Shown piece after piece: positions 19,136 through 27,945 of a stretch of DNA of 64,000 nucleotides. Under the pieces are notes generated by a model. It had not been told where the DNA came from and made no database searches. It saw nothing but the letters and a program-made list of their open reading frames with translations. Source of the DNA: Hyphomicrobium denitrificans ATCC 51888 (lineage in GTDB: Bacteria > Pseudomonadota > Alphaproteobacteria > Rhizobiales > Hyphomicrobiaceae); contig NC_014313.1 in the NCBI RefSeq assembly GCF_000143145.1, positions 2,976,001 to 3,040,000 of the forward strand. The letters run 5' to 3'. The position numbers and the translations under genes are program-made. The first letter of the stretch is position 1; each line of letters begins with the position of its first letter.

Positions 19136-19229
19136 GGACCTCGATGTTTCTTCCGCAGCAAGCTCAGAGAGCCTGCGAGTTCATTTTGACAAACCGCCGC
19201 AAGATACGAGACGCGGGGCCCGAAATGCG

Positions 19230-19253
19230 AGAGGCGGCTCTAGGGCCGCCTCT
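19230..19253 (-). terminator. Hairpin between ctaE and the DUF983 gene
   Basis: A 9-bp perfect GC-rich stem (AGAGGCGGC / GCCGCCTCT) with a 6-base loop lies 28 bases beyond the ctaE stop. There is no clear T-run downstream on the minus strand, so it is more likely an intercistronic stabiliser or partial terminator than a full stop. Confidence 0.45.
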
Positions 19254-19280
19254 TACAATATTATTTTCTGTGGGGCCGAG

Positions 19281-20216
19281 TTAGTGGCCTCCCGCTACGG
19301 TCGGACCCGCGCCCCAGACATAGATGCAGGCGAACAGGAACAGCCAGACAACGTCGACGAAGTGCCAGTACCAGGCAGCGGCTTCAAAACCGAAGTGCTG
19401 CTTCGGCGTGAAGGCGCCTCTGATCGCGCGGACCAGGCAGACGAACAGGAATATCGTGCCGATGATCACGTGCGCGCCGTGGAAGCCGGTCGCCATGAAG
19501 AACGTCGAACCGTAGTTGTGGCCGGCGAAGCTGAAGCCGGCGTGGCTGTATTCGATCGCCTGGCAGATCGTGAAGGTGATGCCCAGCAGCACCGTCAGAA
19601 GCAGACCGATCACCAGACCGCGACGGTCGTTCTTCAGCAGCGAGTGATGCGCCCACGTCACCGTGCAGCCCGACGTCAACAGAATGAGGGTGTTGACCAG
19701 CGGCAGGCCCCAGGGATCGAACGTGTGCTTGAAATAACCCGGAATCGCCGCAGCCGTCTCCGCCGGTACCGGCGGCCATTTTCCGCCGAAGACCTGATCG
19801 CGCGTGGTCAGTCCGACGAGCTGGCCGGCATTGTTCATCAGTTCGTGGACGCCAGCCGGGAAAAGCGCGCTGTCGAAGTAGGCCCAGAACCAGGCGACGA
19901 AGAACATGGCCTCCGACGCGATGAACATGAGCATGCCGTAGCGCAGGTGAAGCTGCACGACCGGCGTCTGATAGCCTTCGTTGGCTTCGCGGATGATGTC
20001 GACCCACCAGGCCCATGCGGTCGCGACGAGCGCCGCGAAGCCGATCGCGAACAGATACCAGCCTTTGATTCCGAGCACGCCTTCGCCGTCGACATGCGTA
20101 CGCATCCAGGCGATGCCGCCGATGGCGGTGATCAGCGCTGCAACGGACGCGAGGAGCGGCCAAGGACTGGGATTCACCAGATGATAGTCGTGATGTTTCA
20201 CATGCGTGTCTGCCAT
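19281..20216 (-). CDS. ctaE: Cytochrome c oxidase subunit III
   Basis: A 311-residue, seven-helix subunit of the aa3 oxidase. Family motifs seen include HHDYHLVNPSPWPL at the N-terminus, the RYGMLMFIASEAMFFVAWFW helix, the late GFHGAHVIIGTIFL motif and a C-terminal AWYWHFVDVVWLFLF. I start at ATG 20216 after GGAGACCGAA; the frame runs 22 codons further upstream without support. It lies between ctaG and the DUF983 gene. Confidence 0.96.
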   Translation of the reverse strand: MADTHVKHHDYHLVNPSPWPLLASVAALITAIGGIAWMRTHVDGEGVLGIKGWYLFAIGFAALVATAWAWWVDIIREANEGYQTPVVQLHLRYGMLMFIASEAMFFVAWFWAYFDSALFPAGVHELMNNAGQLVGLTTRDQVFGGKWPPVPAETAAAIPGYFKHTFDPWGLPLVNTLILLTSGCTVTWAHHSLLKNDRRGLVIGLLLTVLLGITFTICQAIEYSHAGFSFAGHNYGSTFFMATGFHGAHVIIGTIFLFVCLVRAIRGAFTPKQHFGFEAAAWYWHFVDVVWLFLFACIYVWGAGPTVAGGH

Positions 20217-20351
20217 TTCGGTCTCCGTCGTCCCCGTTCGTGCTCCCGGATCAAATCTTGAACTTGCTGGGCTCGCGCCCAAGAGATCAATTTTCGATCG
20301 CGCTTCTTTTGCTATTTCGGTTCGTTCTCAGTCGTGTTGCTTCTGCTTTTT

Positions 20352-20966
20352 TTAACCGCCCGATTTTGCAGGCTTGGCCGTCATGTCGGCCGTCGCGTGC
20401 TCGACGGGATAGAAAATGTAAGACAAGGTCACTTCCGACAAAATTTTGGTGTCGCTGTCATCGACCATTTTCGGATCGATGTAGAAGGTCACCGGCATTT
20501 CGACGGTCTCGTGCGGCTTCAAGGTCTGCTCGGTGAAGCAGAAGCACGCGATCTTGTTGAAGTAGATGCCCATGACCTCAGGCGTGACGTTGAACGCCGC
20601 CTTGCCGGTCACCGGCTTGTCCGAAAGGTTTGTGACCCGGAAATAGGCCATCGAGGTCTCACCGAGCTTGACGTCCATCTTGTTGACTTCAGGCTCGAAC
20701 TTCCAGGCGAGGTGCGGGGCGATATTGCTGTCGAAGCGCACCGTCATCGTCCGATCGAGGATCTTGTCGCTGTGTGCCTCGGCGCGCTGCGTGGTGCCGC
20801 CGTAACCCGTCAGGCTGCAGAACATGCGATAGAGTGTCGGCGAATAGGCCGTTATTCCGCCCATGACGGCGAGCGCGGCAAGGCAGCCGAGAACAACCGT
20901 GCGGTTGCTTTTCGAGCCTTTGCTGGAGATTTCGCTGCCGGGCTGCACGTCTGGGCTTTCTCGCAT
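20352..20966 (-). CDS. ctaG: Cytochrome c oxidase copper chaperone CtaG/Cox11
   Basis: A 204-residue protein with one N-terminal membrane helix (about residues 25-45) and an immunoglobulin-like periplasmic domain. It delivers copper to the CuB site of subunit I. The copper-binding pair is in KIACFCFTEQTL (CxC), and the conserved MPVTFYIDP motif follows. Its ATG overlaps the stop of the preceding small gene (TAATG). Confidence 0.96.
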   Translation of the reverse strand: MRESPDVQPGSEISSKGSKSNRTVVLGCLAALAVMGGITAYSPTLYRMFCSLTGYGGTTQRAEAHSDKILDRTMTVRFDSNIAPHLAWKFEPEVNKMDVKLGETSMAYFRVTNLSDKPVTGKAAFNVTPEVMGIYFNKIACFCFTEQTLKPHETVEMPVTFYIDPKMVDDSDTKILSEVTLSYIFYPVEHATADMTAKPAKSGG

Positions 20967-21127
20967 TAGAGCATGCCGTTCGCGGCATTGCTGCCGAGGC
21001 GGATGAAGGTTGCGATGTAGAATGCGAGGACCATGAAGCCCAACGTCAGGCCAATCGCAATCGACCGGCGCCGGCGAATTTTTTCCGCCGCAGGATCGAG
21101 TTTGCCATTGTTGGGATTGTCGCTCAT
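20966..21127 (-). CDS. Small single-helix protein of the oxidase operon (CoxF-like)
   Basis: A 53-residue protein: a polar, basic N-terminus (MSDNPNNGKLDP then RRRRS), one membrane helix (about residues 24-44) and a short tail ending NAANGML. It lies between ctaB and ctaG, 11 bases after ctaB, and its stop overlaps the ctaG start, so it is almost surely translated. Small proteins in this slot are labelled CoxF or hypothetical in relatives; they may help subunit insertion, but that is inference. Confidence 0.85.
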   Translation of the reverse strand: MSDNPNNGKLDPAAEKIRRRRSIAIGLTLGFMVLAFYIATFIRLGSNAANGML

Positions 21128-21138
21128 CAGATCAGGTC

Positions 21139-22062
21139 TCAAGCCATCAAGCGGTGGAACAGAGCTTCAACGAACAGCGTCGCGAACAGCGCATAGAGAT
21201 AAAGGATCGAGAACAGGAACAGCCGGCGCGCCGCGGTGTCGGCTTCGCGGCCTTCGCGCGTGACGTAGACGCGAAACGCCAGCGCGAGGAACACCACGCC
21301 CAGCACGACCGACACCCCGAGGTACGCCAAGCCGCCCAGTCCGACAAAATAGGGAACGACGGCAAGCGGAACGAGCAGGATCGAGTAGATCAGAATCTGG
21401 CGACGGGTTGCATCGGGGCCAGCGACGACGGGGAGCATCGGCACGCCGACACGTTCGTAGTCGCGGCAGCGGTACAGCGCCAAAGCCCAGAAGTGCGGCG
21501 GAGTCCACATGAAGATGATGAGGAAGAGCAGAAGGCTCGGAAGTCCGATGCCACCGGTCACAACCGCCCAGCCGATCATCGGAGGGAAGGCGCCCGCGGC
21601 GCCGCCGATCACGATGTTCTGCGGCGTGCGGCGCTTCAACCACATCGTATAGACGAAGATGTAATAGGCGATCGTCAGGGCGAGCAGAGCGCCGGCTGTC
21701 CAGTTGACGAGCACGCCGAGCGTCACGACCGAACCGACCGACAGCACGCCACCGAAGCTCAGCGCTTCATCGGCCGTCACGCGACCGCGCGGCAGCGGAC
21801 GCGCTGCTGTGCGCGCCATGCGGGCGTCGATGTCCGCGTCGTACCACATATTGAGTGCACCGGAGGCGCCTGCGCCGACGGCGATGCAGATGATGCCGAT
21901 CATCCCGAGGACAGGATTGATGTGTCCCGGCGCGGCCAACATCGCGGCCAACGCCGTGAAGACCACGAGCGCCATGACGCGCGGTTTCATCAGCTGGATG
22001 AAATCGCCGACACTCGGCTCCATAACCAGATCGGCCTGACCAATTTCGCTTTGAATGCTCAT
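21139..22062 (-). CDS. ctaB: Protoheme IX farnesyltransferase (heme O synthase)
   Basis: A 307-residue UbiA-family prenyltransferase that adds a farnesyl group to heme b, giving heme O, the precursor of heme a. The first Asp-rich prenyl-diphosphate site is [23 protein letters not shown]; the second conserved region is [17 protein letters not shown]. About nine membrane helices are evident. It follows ctaD after 100 bases and leads into the ctaF-like gene and ctaG. Confidence 0.96.
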   Translation of the reverse strand: MSIQSEIGQADLVMEPSVGDFIQLMKPRVMALVVFTALAAMLAAPGHINPVLGMIGIICIAVGAGASGALNMWYDADIDARMARTAARPLPRGRVTADEALSFGGVLSVGSVVTLGVLVNWTAGALLALTIAYYIFVYTMWLKRRTPQNIVIGGAAGAFPPMIGWAVVTGGIGLPSLLLFLIIFMWTPPHFWALALYRCRDYERVGVPMLPVVAGPDATRRQILIYSILLVPLAVVPYFVGLGGLAYLGVSVVLGVVFLALAFRVYVTREGREADTAARRLFLFSILYLYALFATLFVEALFHRLMA

Positions 22063-22106
22063 CGCCGGTGCGTCGCCTGCGTCAACCGTTTATCTCGGGT
22101 TTGCGA

Positions 22107-22141
22107 GAGCGGCGGGTTTGCTGATTGCTTACCCGCCGCTC
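22107..22141 (-). terminator. Intercistronic hairpin between ctaD and ctaB
   Basis: An 11-bp perfect stem (GAGCGGCGGGT / ACCCGCCGCTC) with a 13-base loop lies 22 bases after the ctaD stop. There is no T-run. It could lower readthrough or protect the 3' end of the ctaD message, so that structural subunits exceed the heme O synthase. Confidence 0.5.
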
Positions 22142-22162
22142 GATGCCTTTGCCTGCAACCGA

Positions 22163-23788
22163 TCAGTGATGATCCGTTGCTGCAATCCGCGGCAGCGTCT
22201 CATACGAGTGGAATGCCGGCGGCGAGGGCAGGGTCCATTCGAGCGTCGTTGCGCCGATACCCCACGGGTTGCTCGCAGCCTTCTCCTTACGGATGAAGTA
22301 CGCGTAGAACATCGAGACCAGGAACACGACCAGACCAGCGGTCGTGAGGTAGGAGCCGTACGACGAGATACGGTTCCAGAACGCGAACGCTTCGGGATAG
22401 TCAGCGTAGTGGCGCGGCATGCCCGACAGACCGAGGAAGTGCTGCGGGAAGAAGAGCACGTTGGCGCCGATGAAGGTCATCCAGAAGTGCACTTTGCCCC
22501 AGAACTCGCTATACATGTAGCCCGACATTTTCGGGAACCAGTAGTACCAGCCGGCAAAGATCGAGAAGACCGCGCCGAGCGACAGCACGTAATGGAAGTG
22601 GGCCACGACGTAGTAGGTGTTGTGGATCGAGCGGTCGATGCCGGCGTTGGCGCACATCACGCCCGTCACACCGCCAACGGTGAACAGGAAGATGAAGCCC
22701 AGCGCCCAGATCATCGGCACCTTGAACTGGATCGAACCACCCCACATCGTCGCGATCCACGAGAAGATCTTCACGCCCGTCGGAACGGCGATGACCATGG
22801 TCGCGAACATGAAGTAGGCCTGCGTGTCGACGCTGAGACCCGCGGTGTACATGTGGTGCGCCCACACGACGAAGCCGACGAGACCGATGGCGACCATCGC
22901 GTACGCCATGCCGAGGTAACCGAAGATCGGCTTGCGCGAGAACGTCGAGACGATGTGGCTGATCATGCCGAAGCCCGGCAGGATGAGAATGTAGACTTCA
23001 GGGTGACCAAAGAACCAGAACAAGTGCGCGTAGAGCAGCGGGTCGCCGCCGCCTGCGGGATCATAGAACGTGGTGCCGAAGTTACGATCGGTCAGCAGCA
23101 TCGTGATCGCGCCAGCGAGAACCGGCAGCGACAGAAGAAGCAGGAAGGCGGTGACGAGAACCGACCAGGCAAAGAGCGGCATCTTGTGCAGCGTCATGCC
23201 GGGTGCGCGCATGTTGAAGATCGTGGTGATGAAGTTGATGGCGCCGAGAATCGAGGACGCGCCGGCGACGTGCAGGAACAGGATCGCGAAGTCGACAGAC
23301 GCGCCAGGATGGCCGATCTTGGACGACAGCGGCGCGACGAGAATCCAGCCCGTACCAACACCGTCAGCATCCGCCGTTCCGGGAACGAAGAGCGAGATCA
23401 GCAGCAGGATCATCGCAACCGGCAGAAGCCAGAACGAGATGTTGTTCATGCGCGGGAAGGCCATGTCCGGCGCGCCGATCATCAGCGGCACGAACCAGTT
23501 GCCGAAGCCGCCCATCATGGCCGGCATGACCATGAGGAACACCATGAACAGGCCGTGGCCCGTGACCAGGACGTTATAGGTGCCGGGATTGGCGAAGTAC
23601 TGAAGGCCGGGCTCCTGAAGTTCCAGGCGCATCATCACCGACAGGATGGTGCCGATGATGCCCGCGAGGATCGCGAACAGGAAATACATCGTGCCGATGT
23701 CTTTGTGGTTCGTCGAACAGAACCAACGCCGGAAAAATCCTGGAGCGTGATCGTGACTGTCTCCAGCTGCGTGTGCTGTGCTTCCCAT
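22163..23788 (-). CDS. ctaD: Cytochrome c oxidase subunit I (aa3 type)
   Basis: A 541-residue, twelve-helix catalytic subunit holding heme a and the heme a3/CuB centre. Seen: the N-terminal [12 protein letters not shown] motif, the low-spin heme His region ([17 protein letters not shown]), the cross-linked His-Tyr pair in [18 protein letters not shown], the paired CuB histidines in [10 protein letters not shown], and the [14 protein letters not shown] heme a/a3 ligands. The Tyr in HPEVY and the D- and K-channel residues mark a type A heme-copper oxidase. It lies between ctaC and ctaB. Confidence 0.98.
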   Translation of the reverse strand: MGSTAHAAGDSHDHAPGFFRRWFCSTNHKDIGTMYFLFAILAGIIGTILSVMMRLELQEPGLQYFANPGTYNVLVTGHGLFMVFLMVMPAMMGGFGNWFVPLMIGAPDMAFPRMNNISFWLLPVAMILLLISLFVPGTADADGVGTGWILVAPLSSKIGHPGASVDFAILFLHVAGASSILGAINFITTIFNMRAPGMTLHKMPLFAWSVLVTAFLLLLSLPVLAGAITMLLTDRNFGTTFYDPAGGGDPLLYAHLFWFFGHPEVYILILPGFGMISHIVSTFSRKPIFGYLGMAYAMVAIGLVGFVVWAHHMYTAGLSVDTQAYFMFATMVIAVPTGVKIFSWIATMWGGSIQFKVPMIWALGFIFLFTVGGVTGVMCANAGIDRSIHNTYYVVAHFHYVLSLGAVFSIFAGWYYWFPKMSGYMYSEFWGKVHFWMTFIGANVLFFPQHFLGLSGMPRHYADYPEAFAFWNRISSYGSYLTTAGLVVFLVSMFYAYFIRKEKAASNPWGIGATTLEWTLPSPPAFHSYETLPRIAATDHH

Positions 23789-23845
23789 AATTCCTAGAGC
23801 CCTTGTCCCGGAAGTTTCTTCGAGAGTGTGTTTCAGCGCGTTAAG

Positions 23846-23866
23846 CGGTGGGCGAGACGCCCACCG
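23846..23866 (-). terminator. Intercistronic hairpin between ctaC and ctaD
   Basis: A 9-bp perfect stem (CGGTGGGCG / CGCCCACCG) with a 3-base AGA loop begins 15 bases after the ctaC stop. No T-run follows. It may tune the ratio of subunit II to subunit I messages or act as an RNA stabiliser. Confidence 0.5.
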
Positions 23867-23881
23867 TTAGCAAGACATCGT

Positions 23882-24859
23882 TTACTGAGCAGCCGCGACG
23901 GACTGATTGGCGTGAGCCGCAGCATCGTCGTTCAAGATCTGCTGGGCCTTCTTCCTGTCCTTCGCCTTCAGCGCGGCCATCCAGGAGTCGTAAACCGGCT
24001 GATCAACGACGCGGACGACGATCGGCATTGCCGAGTGCAGCTTGCCGCAAAGAACCGAGCACTGGCCGGTGAACGTGCCGAGCTTCGTCGCCTTGAACCA
24101 AACGGCAGACGTGCGGCCCGGAACAGCCTGCATTTTCACGCCGAACGACGGGATCGTCCAGGAGTGGATGACGTCGGCGGACGTGACCAGCATGGTCACA
24201 ACCTTGTTCACCGGAACCGCGATTTCCTGGTCGACGGCCAGACGGCGAAGCTTGTGATCCTCGGCCCAGATCGGAGCGGAATCCTTATATTGCGCTTCCG
24301 TCAGAGCGGTGCCTTCGAGCGCGCCGTACTTCTGGTCATAAGCTTCGTCACCGAGCTTGGCGCGCAGGACGTCTTCGTCATTGACCATGTTGGACGTGAT
24401 CGTGACCTTGTCGTCCACATACTCATGTTCCCAGAACCAAGCGTTGCCGACCGCCTTGATCGTCACATCGGGCTTGGGGAAGGAGTACTGATTGAAGAGC
24501 AGGTGGAAGGAGGGAATGGCGATCCCGACAAGAACGAGGATCGGGACGATCGTCCAGGCAACCTCAAGCATCGTATTGTGGGTCGTGCGCGAAGGGACCG
24601 GGTTGCGCTTCTCGCTGAAGCGGAACATCACCCAGAGCATCAAAACGAGAACGAACAGGGTGATGACGATGATGATGGTGTTCACGACATGGAAGAGAGA
24701 GGAAATCTGATCCATGATGGGGCTGGCGGAGGCCTGAAGGCCGAGCTCACCGCTTGTCGGCTGGCCTAGGCCGGCGAAGGCCGCGTCCGTACCACCAAAA
24801 GCTAGCGTCATGCAGGCGATCGCCAGAACGGCGATCATGCCGAACATCCTCTTAGACAT
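23882..24859 (-). CDS. ctaC: Cytochrome c oxidase subunit II
   Basis: A 325-residue subunit that takes electrons from cytochrome c through the binuclear CuA centre. Residues 1-29 are a signal peptide, two membrane helices follow (about 52-75 and 96-118), then the cupredoxin domain with the CuA motif GQCSVLCGKLHSAMP (both Cys, His, Met) and the earlier His in DVIHSWTIPSFG. I start at ATG 24859 after GAAGGA; the frame runs upstream to 24994 but has a charged, signal-less N-terminus there. It is the first gene of the oxidase operon. Confidence 0.97.
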   Translation of the reverse strand: MSKRMFGMIAVLAIACMTLAFGGTDAAFAGLGQPTSGELGLQASASPIMDQISSLFHVVNTIIIVITLFVLVLMLWVMFRFSEKRNPVPSRTTHNTMLEVAWTIVPILVLVGIAIPSFHLLFNQYSFPKPDVTIKAVGNAWFWEHEYVDDKVTITSNMVNDEDVLRAKLGDEAYDQKYGALEGTALTEAQYKDSAPIWAEDHKLRRLAVDQEIAVPVNKVVTMLVTSADVIHSWTIPSFGVKMQAVPGRTSAVWFKATKLGTFTGQCSVLCGKLHSAMPIVVRVVDQPVYDSWMAALKAKDRKKAQQILNDDAAAHANQSVAAAQ

Positions 24860-25244
24860 TCCTTCGCTCCCAATATGTCGGACCGGCAATGGCCTTAGGA
24901 CCGACAATCTCCCATTTTCCGATATGCCGCCGCGGCGTACCGTCCCCGCTGATTTTTGCCCGGCTTTTTTCTGACCGGGAACGCCTTCGTCCAAGCGCCG
25001 AACCGTCGTTCATCTGCTAAGGCAGGTTGATACAGAGCACAAGCGCTACGATTGACTCAAGTCAAGTCTATGCGTCATTTGTTCGCGAAAAAACCGCCTG
25101 TACGGCGGCCGAATCATCTTAGCGAAATCTGAGGATTTGTTCGCCGGGAGGAACAGAATTCGGCCGAAATCCTGGTCGACGAAGCGGCCTCTCGTTCGAA
25201 CATTCGGGCTCCGTCCGGTGGGCAACCCCCGCCATACCAGGGAA
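24860..25244. other. Intergenic region between divergent ctaC and ialB-like genes
   Basis: This 385-base stretch holds the control region of the oxidase operon and of the IalB-family gene. The clear element is the FNR/FixK-type palindrome at 25052-25065, listed separately. I see no convincing small gene in it. Confidence 0.6.
25052..25065. promoter_or_regulatory. FNR/FixK-type palindrome upstream of the cytochrome oxidase operon
   Basis: TTGACTCAAGTCAA fits the TTGA-N6-TCAA pattern bound by FNR/FixK-family oxygen-responsive regulators, with 6-bp perfect arms. Its centre is about 199 bases upstream of the ctaC ATG. On the minus strand a TATCAA hexamer lies at 25032-25027, where the -10 element of an activator-dependent promoter centred at -41.5 would fall. 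It is also about 186 bases upstream of the IalB-family gene. Binding is inferred. Confidence 0.5.
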
Positions 25245-25856
25245 ATGCTCTTGTCAATTCTCAAGCGACGCCATCTCGGCCGCGTCTCGAATCCGCATCG
25301 CGGACGAGCCGGAACGCGGATCTTGCGCCGGCTCTTGTCCGCCGCCGTTCTTGGGATCGTCCTCGCGATCGCGCAGGCCGTGCCGTCGCCTCTTCAGTCA
25401 AATTCCGCGTTCGCCGTCGAGACCCCGGAAGGATCGGTCAAGTCGCAGCACGGCGACTGGCAGGTCGTCTGCAAAGATCCTCCGGCCGGATCGAAGAACC
25501 CTGTCTGCGCGCTCGTCCAAAGCGTCACCGCCGAGGACAAGAACAATATCGGGCTCACCGTCTACTTCCAGAAGTTTTCAAACGGCACGCGCGTGCTTCG
25601 GGTCTTTGCGCCGTTGGGCGTCCTGTTGCCGCCAGGCATTGGGCTGAAGATCGACGACAAAGACGTTGGACATGCGCCGTTCCTGCGCTGTCATAGTTTT
25701 GCTTGCTATGCCCAGGTCGTCGTCGACGACCCGCTCATCGAGCGCCTGAAGACAGGCAAAACGGCAATTTTCATCATCTTCCAGACGGAAGAGGCCGGCA
25801 TCGGCATTCCGATTTCGCTCAAGGGTTTCGGCGAGGCGATGGGCGAGCTGAAATAA
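25245..25856 (+). CDS. Invasion-associated locus B (IalB) family secreted protein
   Basis: A 203-residue protein with a long N-terminus: about 30 basic residues, then a hydrophobic signal (LLSAAVLGIVLAIAQA) and a predicted cut near SAFAVE. The mature domain begins SQHGDWQVVCKDP and has the paired cysteines and the PLGVLLPPGIGLKID motif of the IalB family. The family is named for a Bartonella invasion factor but is common in free-living Hyphomicrobiales, so no pathogenicity is implied. The start at ATG 25245 follows CAGGGAA. Confidence 0.88.
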   Translation: MLLSILKRRHLGRVSNPHRGRAGTRILRRLLSAAVLGIVLAIAQAVPSPLQSNSAFAVETPEGSVKSQHGDWQVVCKDPPAGSKNPVCALVQSVTAEDKNNIGLTVYFQKFSNGTRVLRVFAPLGVLLPPGIGLKIDDKDVGHAPFLRCHSFACYAQVVVDDPLIERLKTGKTAIFIIFQTEEAGIGIPISLKGFGEAMGELK

Positions 25857-25926
25857 AACGCTCCGCTACGGCGACGCGCTGAACGCGTCGTCTTCATTGG
25901 CGGCTTTAGGTAGGCGCCGAGAAGGG

Positions 25927-26355
25927 TCAGGCGACCCTGCGCTGCTCGTAGCTTTCGGTTGGCGCTTGCTCATGATCCAGAAGGATCAGCGTATCGCGGG
26001 AGCGCTTGACGGGAGTTGGCAACACGATCGGTGCAACGGATTGGGTCGCGGTGCTGGCAACCGCGAACATGCGCGGAGCGGCGTCGGTGCAGTTTCCGAT
26101 CATGGTCTGCCAAAGCTCGGCACTGAGTTTCGCTGCATCCGCAGGCGAAGATGCCCGAAACATCTGATGGGTCCAGCGAAGAACCGCCTGCGCCTGTCGA
26201 GCCTGAAGCCCCGCCAGTTCAAGCTGGCTGCCGCCGATGGCTTTCAGATATGGCTGCCAAAAAAAGGACGTCGTATCGATGGTGTCGAATAGAGTTTGGT
26301 AAAACGAAAAGTACGGTGAAGTATTCCTTGGAGCCTGCTCCGCAAAACCTGCCAT
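25927..26355 (-). CDS. Phasin-like / granule-associated family protein
   Basis: A 142-residue, mostly helical, soluble protein with no signal peptide. Its central region (AGLQARQAQAVLRWTHQMFRA, LWQTMIGNCTDAAPR) looks like the amphipathic helices of phasin-family proteins that coat polyhydroxyalkanoate granules. I start at ATG 26355 after a strong GGGAGGA. It is divergent from the BcsS gene. The phasin label rests on overall character, not a decisive motif. Confidence 0.6.
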   Translation of the reverse strand: MAGFAEQAPRNTSPYFSFYQTLFDTIDTTSFFWQPYLKAIGGSQLELAGLQARQAQAVLRWTHQMFRASSPADAAKLSAELWQTMIGNCTDAAPRMFAVASTATQSVAPIVLPTPVKRSRDTLILLDHEQAPTESYEQRRVA

Positions 26356-26701
26356 TGCGTCCTCCCAGACACAAACAACTTTACAGAATACTGATAGACG
26401 GCGCGTGTCTCGATCCGTTTCATTCCGCGAGGCTTGAGGCGCGTAATCTTTGAGTATCACGCCTCTACGACGATAGCATTTCACAGCTACGTGCTTCGCA
26501 TGTCCGCGAGCGGCCGTCCTTGATCTGCATCTGGGGTGTCTTGACGGCAAAGCAATGGCGCACCGTCGAAGAACACAAAATCCTCCCGATCCATAAGAAT
26601 TCGCGCGGACATACTTTGTTCACGTTGACGATTTGATCCGCCTACGACGCATATAGTCACGTTGTTGAATAGAATTTTGTTTCGCATTTTGAGTTGTGCA
26701 A
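26356..26701. other. Intergenic region between divergent phasin-like and bcsS-like genes
   Basis: About 346 bases with no supported gene. It contains a 6-bp inverted repeat GAGGCG / CGCCTC (26436-26465, 18-base spacer). I could not find a well-spaced sigma70 promoter for either gene. Confidence 0.5.
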
Positions 26702-27613
26702 ATGCGTCCGCGTTCGGGGGGTCGAGAACGATGGCGTCGAGTCGTGATCGTGGGCGCGAGCGCCACGACATACCTCCTCTTTTGTCCCGCAAATTCAGCG
26801 CTCTCGCAGCCGATCGATCCTCCGCCTGAGGGCGCGCAAGTCGCGTACGGATGGCGGGAAGTCTGGACGGGCGTCGACGCCGCGCGGGATCAATGGCTGG
26901 TCTATTCCGGGATGACGGTCGCTCCTTGGAGCCGGGACATTTACAGCGACGGGTTGCGCCTGCGCTTCGGCGGGGGGTACGGGCAGTACGGCTATGATAT
27001 CGATCCGTCACGCCACGATGCTTGCGAAAAAATCGTTGCCGGAGCTTGCGATGATCCGGGTGGAGGCAAGAAGCATTACAAAGTCGGACAAACCTACGCC
27101 GAACTGCTGATCGGCTACCATCTGCGCCTCGGCGCTCTGACCGCGAAAGCGTTCGCAGGAGCATCCATGTCGCGTCAGAAGCATATTACCGACGTTCCGA
27201 AGACCGCAGACGATCACGACAATGGCGACGGAACGTACGTCGGCGCCAAGGCCGCGCTGGAACTTTGGCTGGATATCAGTCCCAAAGCATGGACTTCGCT
27301 CGATGCCAGCTACACGACGGCGCGCGATGAAACGTCGTTACGCTGGCGTGCCGGCTGGCGGGTTACTCCGCAGATCTCGGTCGGCCCAGAACTCCGGTAT
27401 GATAAAAACAGGGAGACCGACGACGGTTTTTGGGACGACAAAGAAAGCCGGTATGTTCGATACGACTGGGATGGCCGGGCAGGCCTTTTCGGCCGGTACG
27501 AATGGCAGGGTGGAGAACTGTCGCTCGCGGGAGGGTTCGCAAGCCCTGTCGAAAACTGGACAGCGAAGGATAGATCAATTTACGGCACCCTGAACGTGCT
27601 ATTGCAATTCTAG
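26702..27613 (+). CDS. Cellulose biosynthesis protein BcsS family, outer-membrane barrel-like
   Basis: A 303-residue secreted protein. A basic N-terminus and hydrophobic signal end near NSALSQ. The mature part alternates short amphipathic strands (GYGQYGYDID, TYAELLIGYHLRLGALT, RWRAGWRVTPQISVGPELRYD) and ends in Phe (LNVLLQF), the C-terminal signature of outer-membrane beta barrels. The opening YGWREVWTGVDAARDQW is typical of BcsS proteins from Hyphomicrobiales. No bcsA or bcsB lies in the window, so the link to cellulose export is unproven. I start at ATG 26702 rather than GTG 26696. Confidence 0.8.
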   Translation: MRPRSGGRERWRRVVIVGASATTYLLFCPANSALSQPIDPPPEGAQVAYGWREVWTGVDAARDQWLVYSGMTVAPWSRDIYSDGLRLRFGGGYGQYGYDIDPSRHDACEKIVAGACDDPGGGKKHYKVGQTYAELLIGYHLRLGALTAKAFAGASMSRQKHITDVPKTADDHDNGDGTYVGAKAALELWLDISPKAWTSLDASYTTARDETSLRWRAGWRVTPQISVGPELRYDKNRETDDGFWDDKESRYVRYDWDGRAGLFGRYEWQGGELSLAGGFASPVENWTAKDRSIYGTLNVLLQF

Positions 27614-27639
27614 CGAAGCAGAGCGGGACTTGGAGAGCG

Positions 27640-27945
27640 ATGACGAAGCCGATCACGATCGCAGCACTGCTTCTCGCCACCGCGTCAGCTCAGTTTCTTA
27701 TCTCGAGTCCCGTCAAGGCCGGGGCGTGCTCGCAAACCTCGGTCATGGCGCGGGGCGAGGAATCTCGCTTCGTTTGGATGGCCAAGGTCAAAGCCCGGGC
27801 GCTGTGGCGGCAGAAGGTCCGCGCTTTTCCGGGTCTCGGCCCCAATTATGCGAACTGGGCGCGCGCGCAGAACACGGAAGAGCGCTGCCTTACGGGCGGT
27901 GCGGGCACCGTCTGTATCTTCACCGGCACGCCCTGCCTGCCGTGA
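27640..27945 (+). CDS. Small secreted cysteine-containing protein, unknown
   Basis: A 101-residue protein with a signal peptide (residues 1-27, ending SSPVKAG). The mature part has four cysteines (GACSQ, ERCLTG, TVCIF, TPCLP), enough for two disulfides, and a Trp/Arg-rich middle (ARALWRQKVRAFPGLG). The ATG follows GGAGAGCG. It begins 26 bases after the BcsS gene on the same strand, so the pair may be cotranscribed. I do not recognise a family. Confidence 0.65.
   Translation: MTKPITIAALLLATASAQFLISSPVKAGACSQTSVMARGEESRFVWMAKVKARALWRQKVRAFPGLGPNYANWARAQNTEERCLTGGAGTVCIFTGTPCLP

Noticed and set aside
22055..23797. 580-codon plus-strand open frame opposite ctaD
   Set aside because: Antisense shadow of cytochrome oxidase subunit I; residue content (Arg, Asp, His, Glu) is typical of an artefact.
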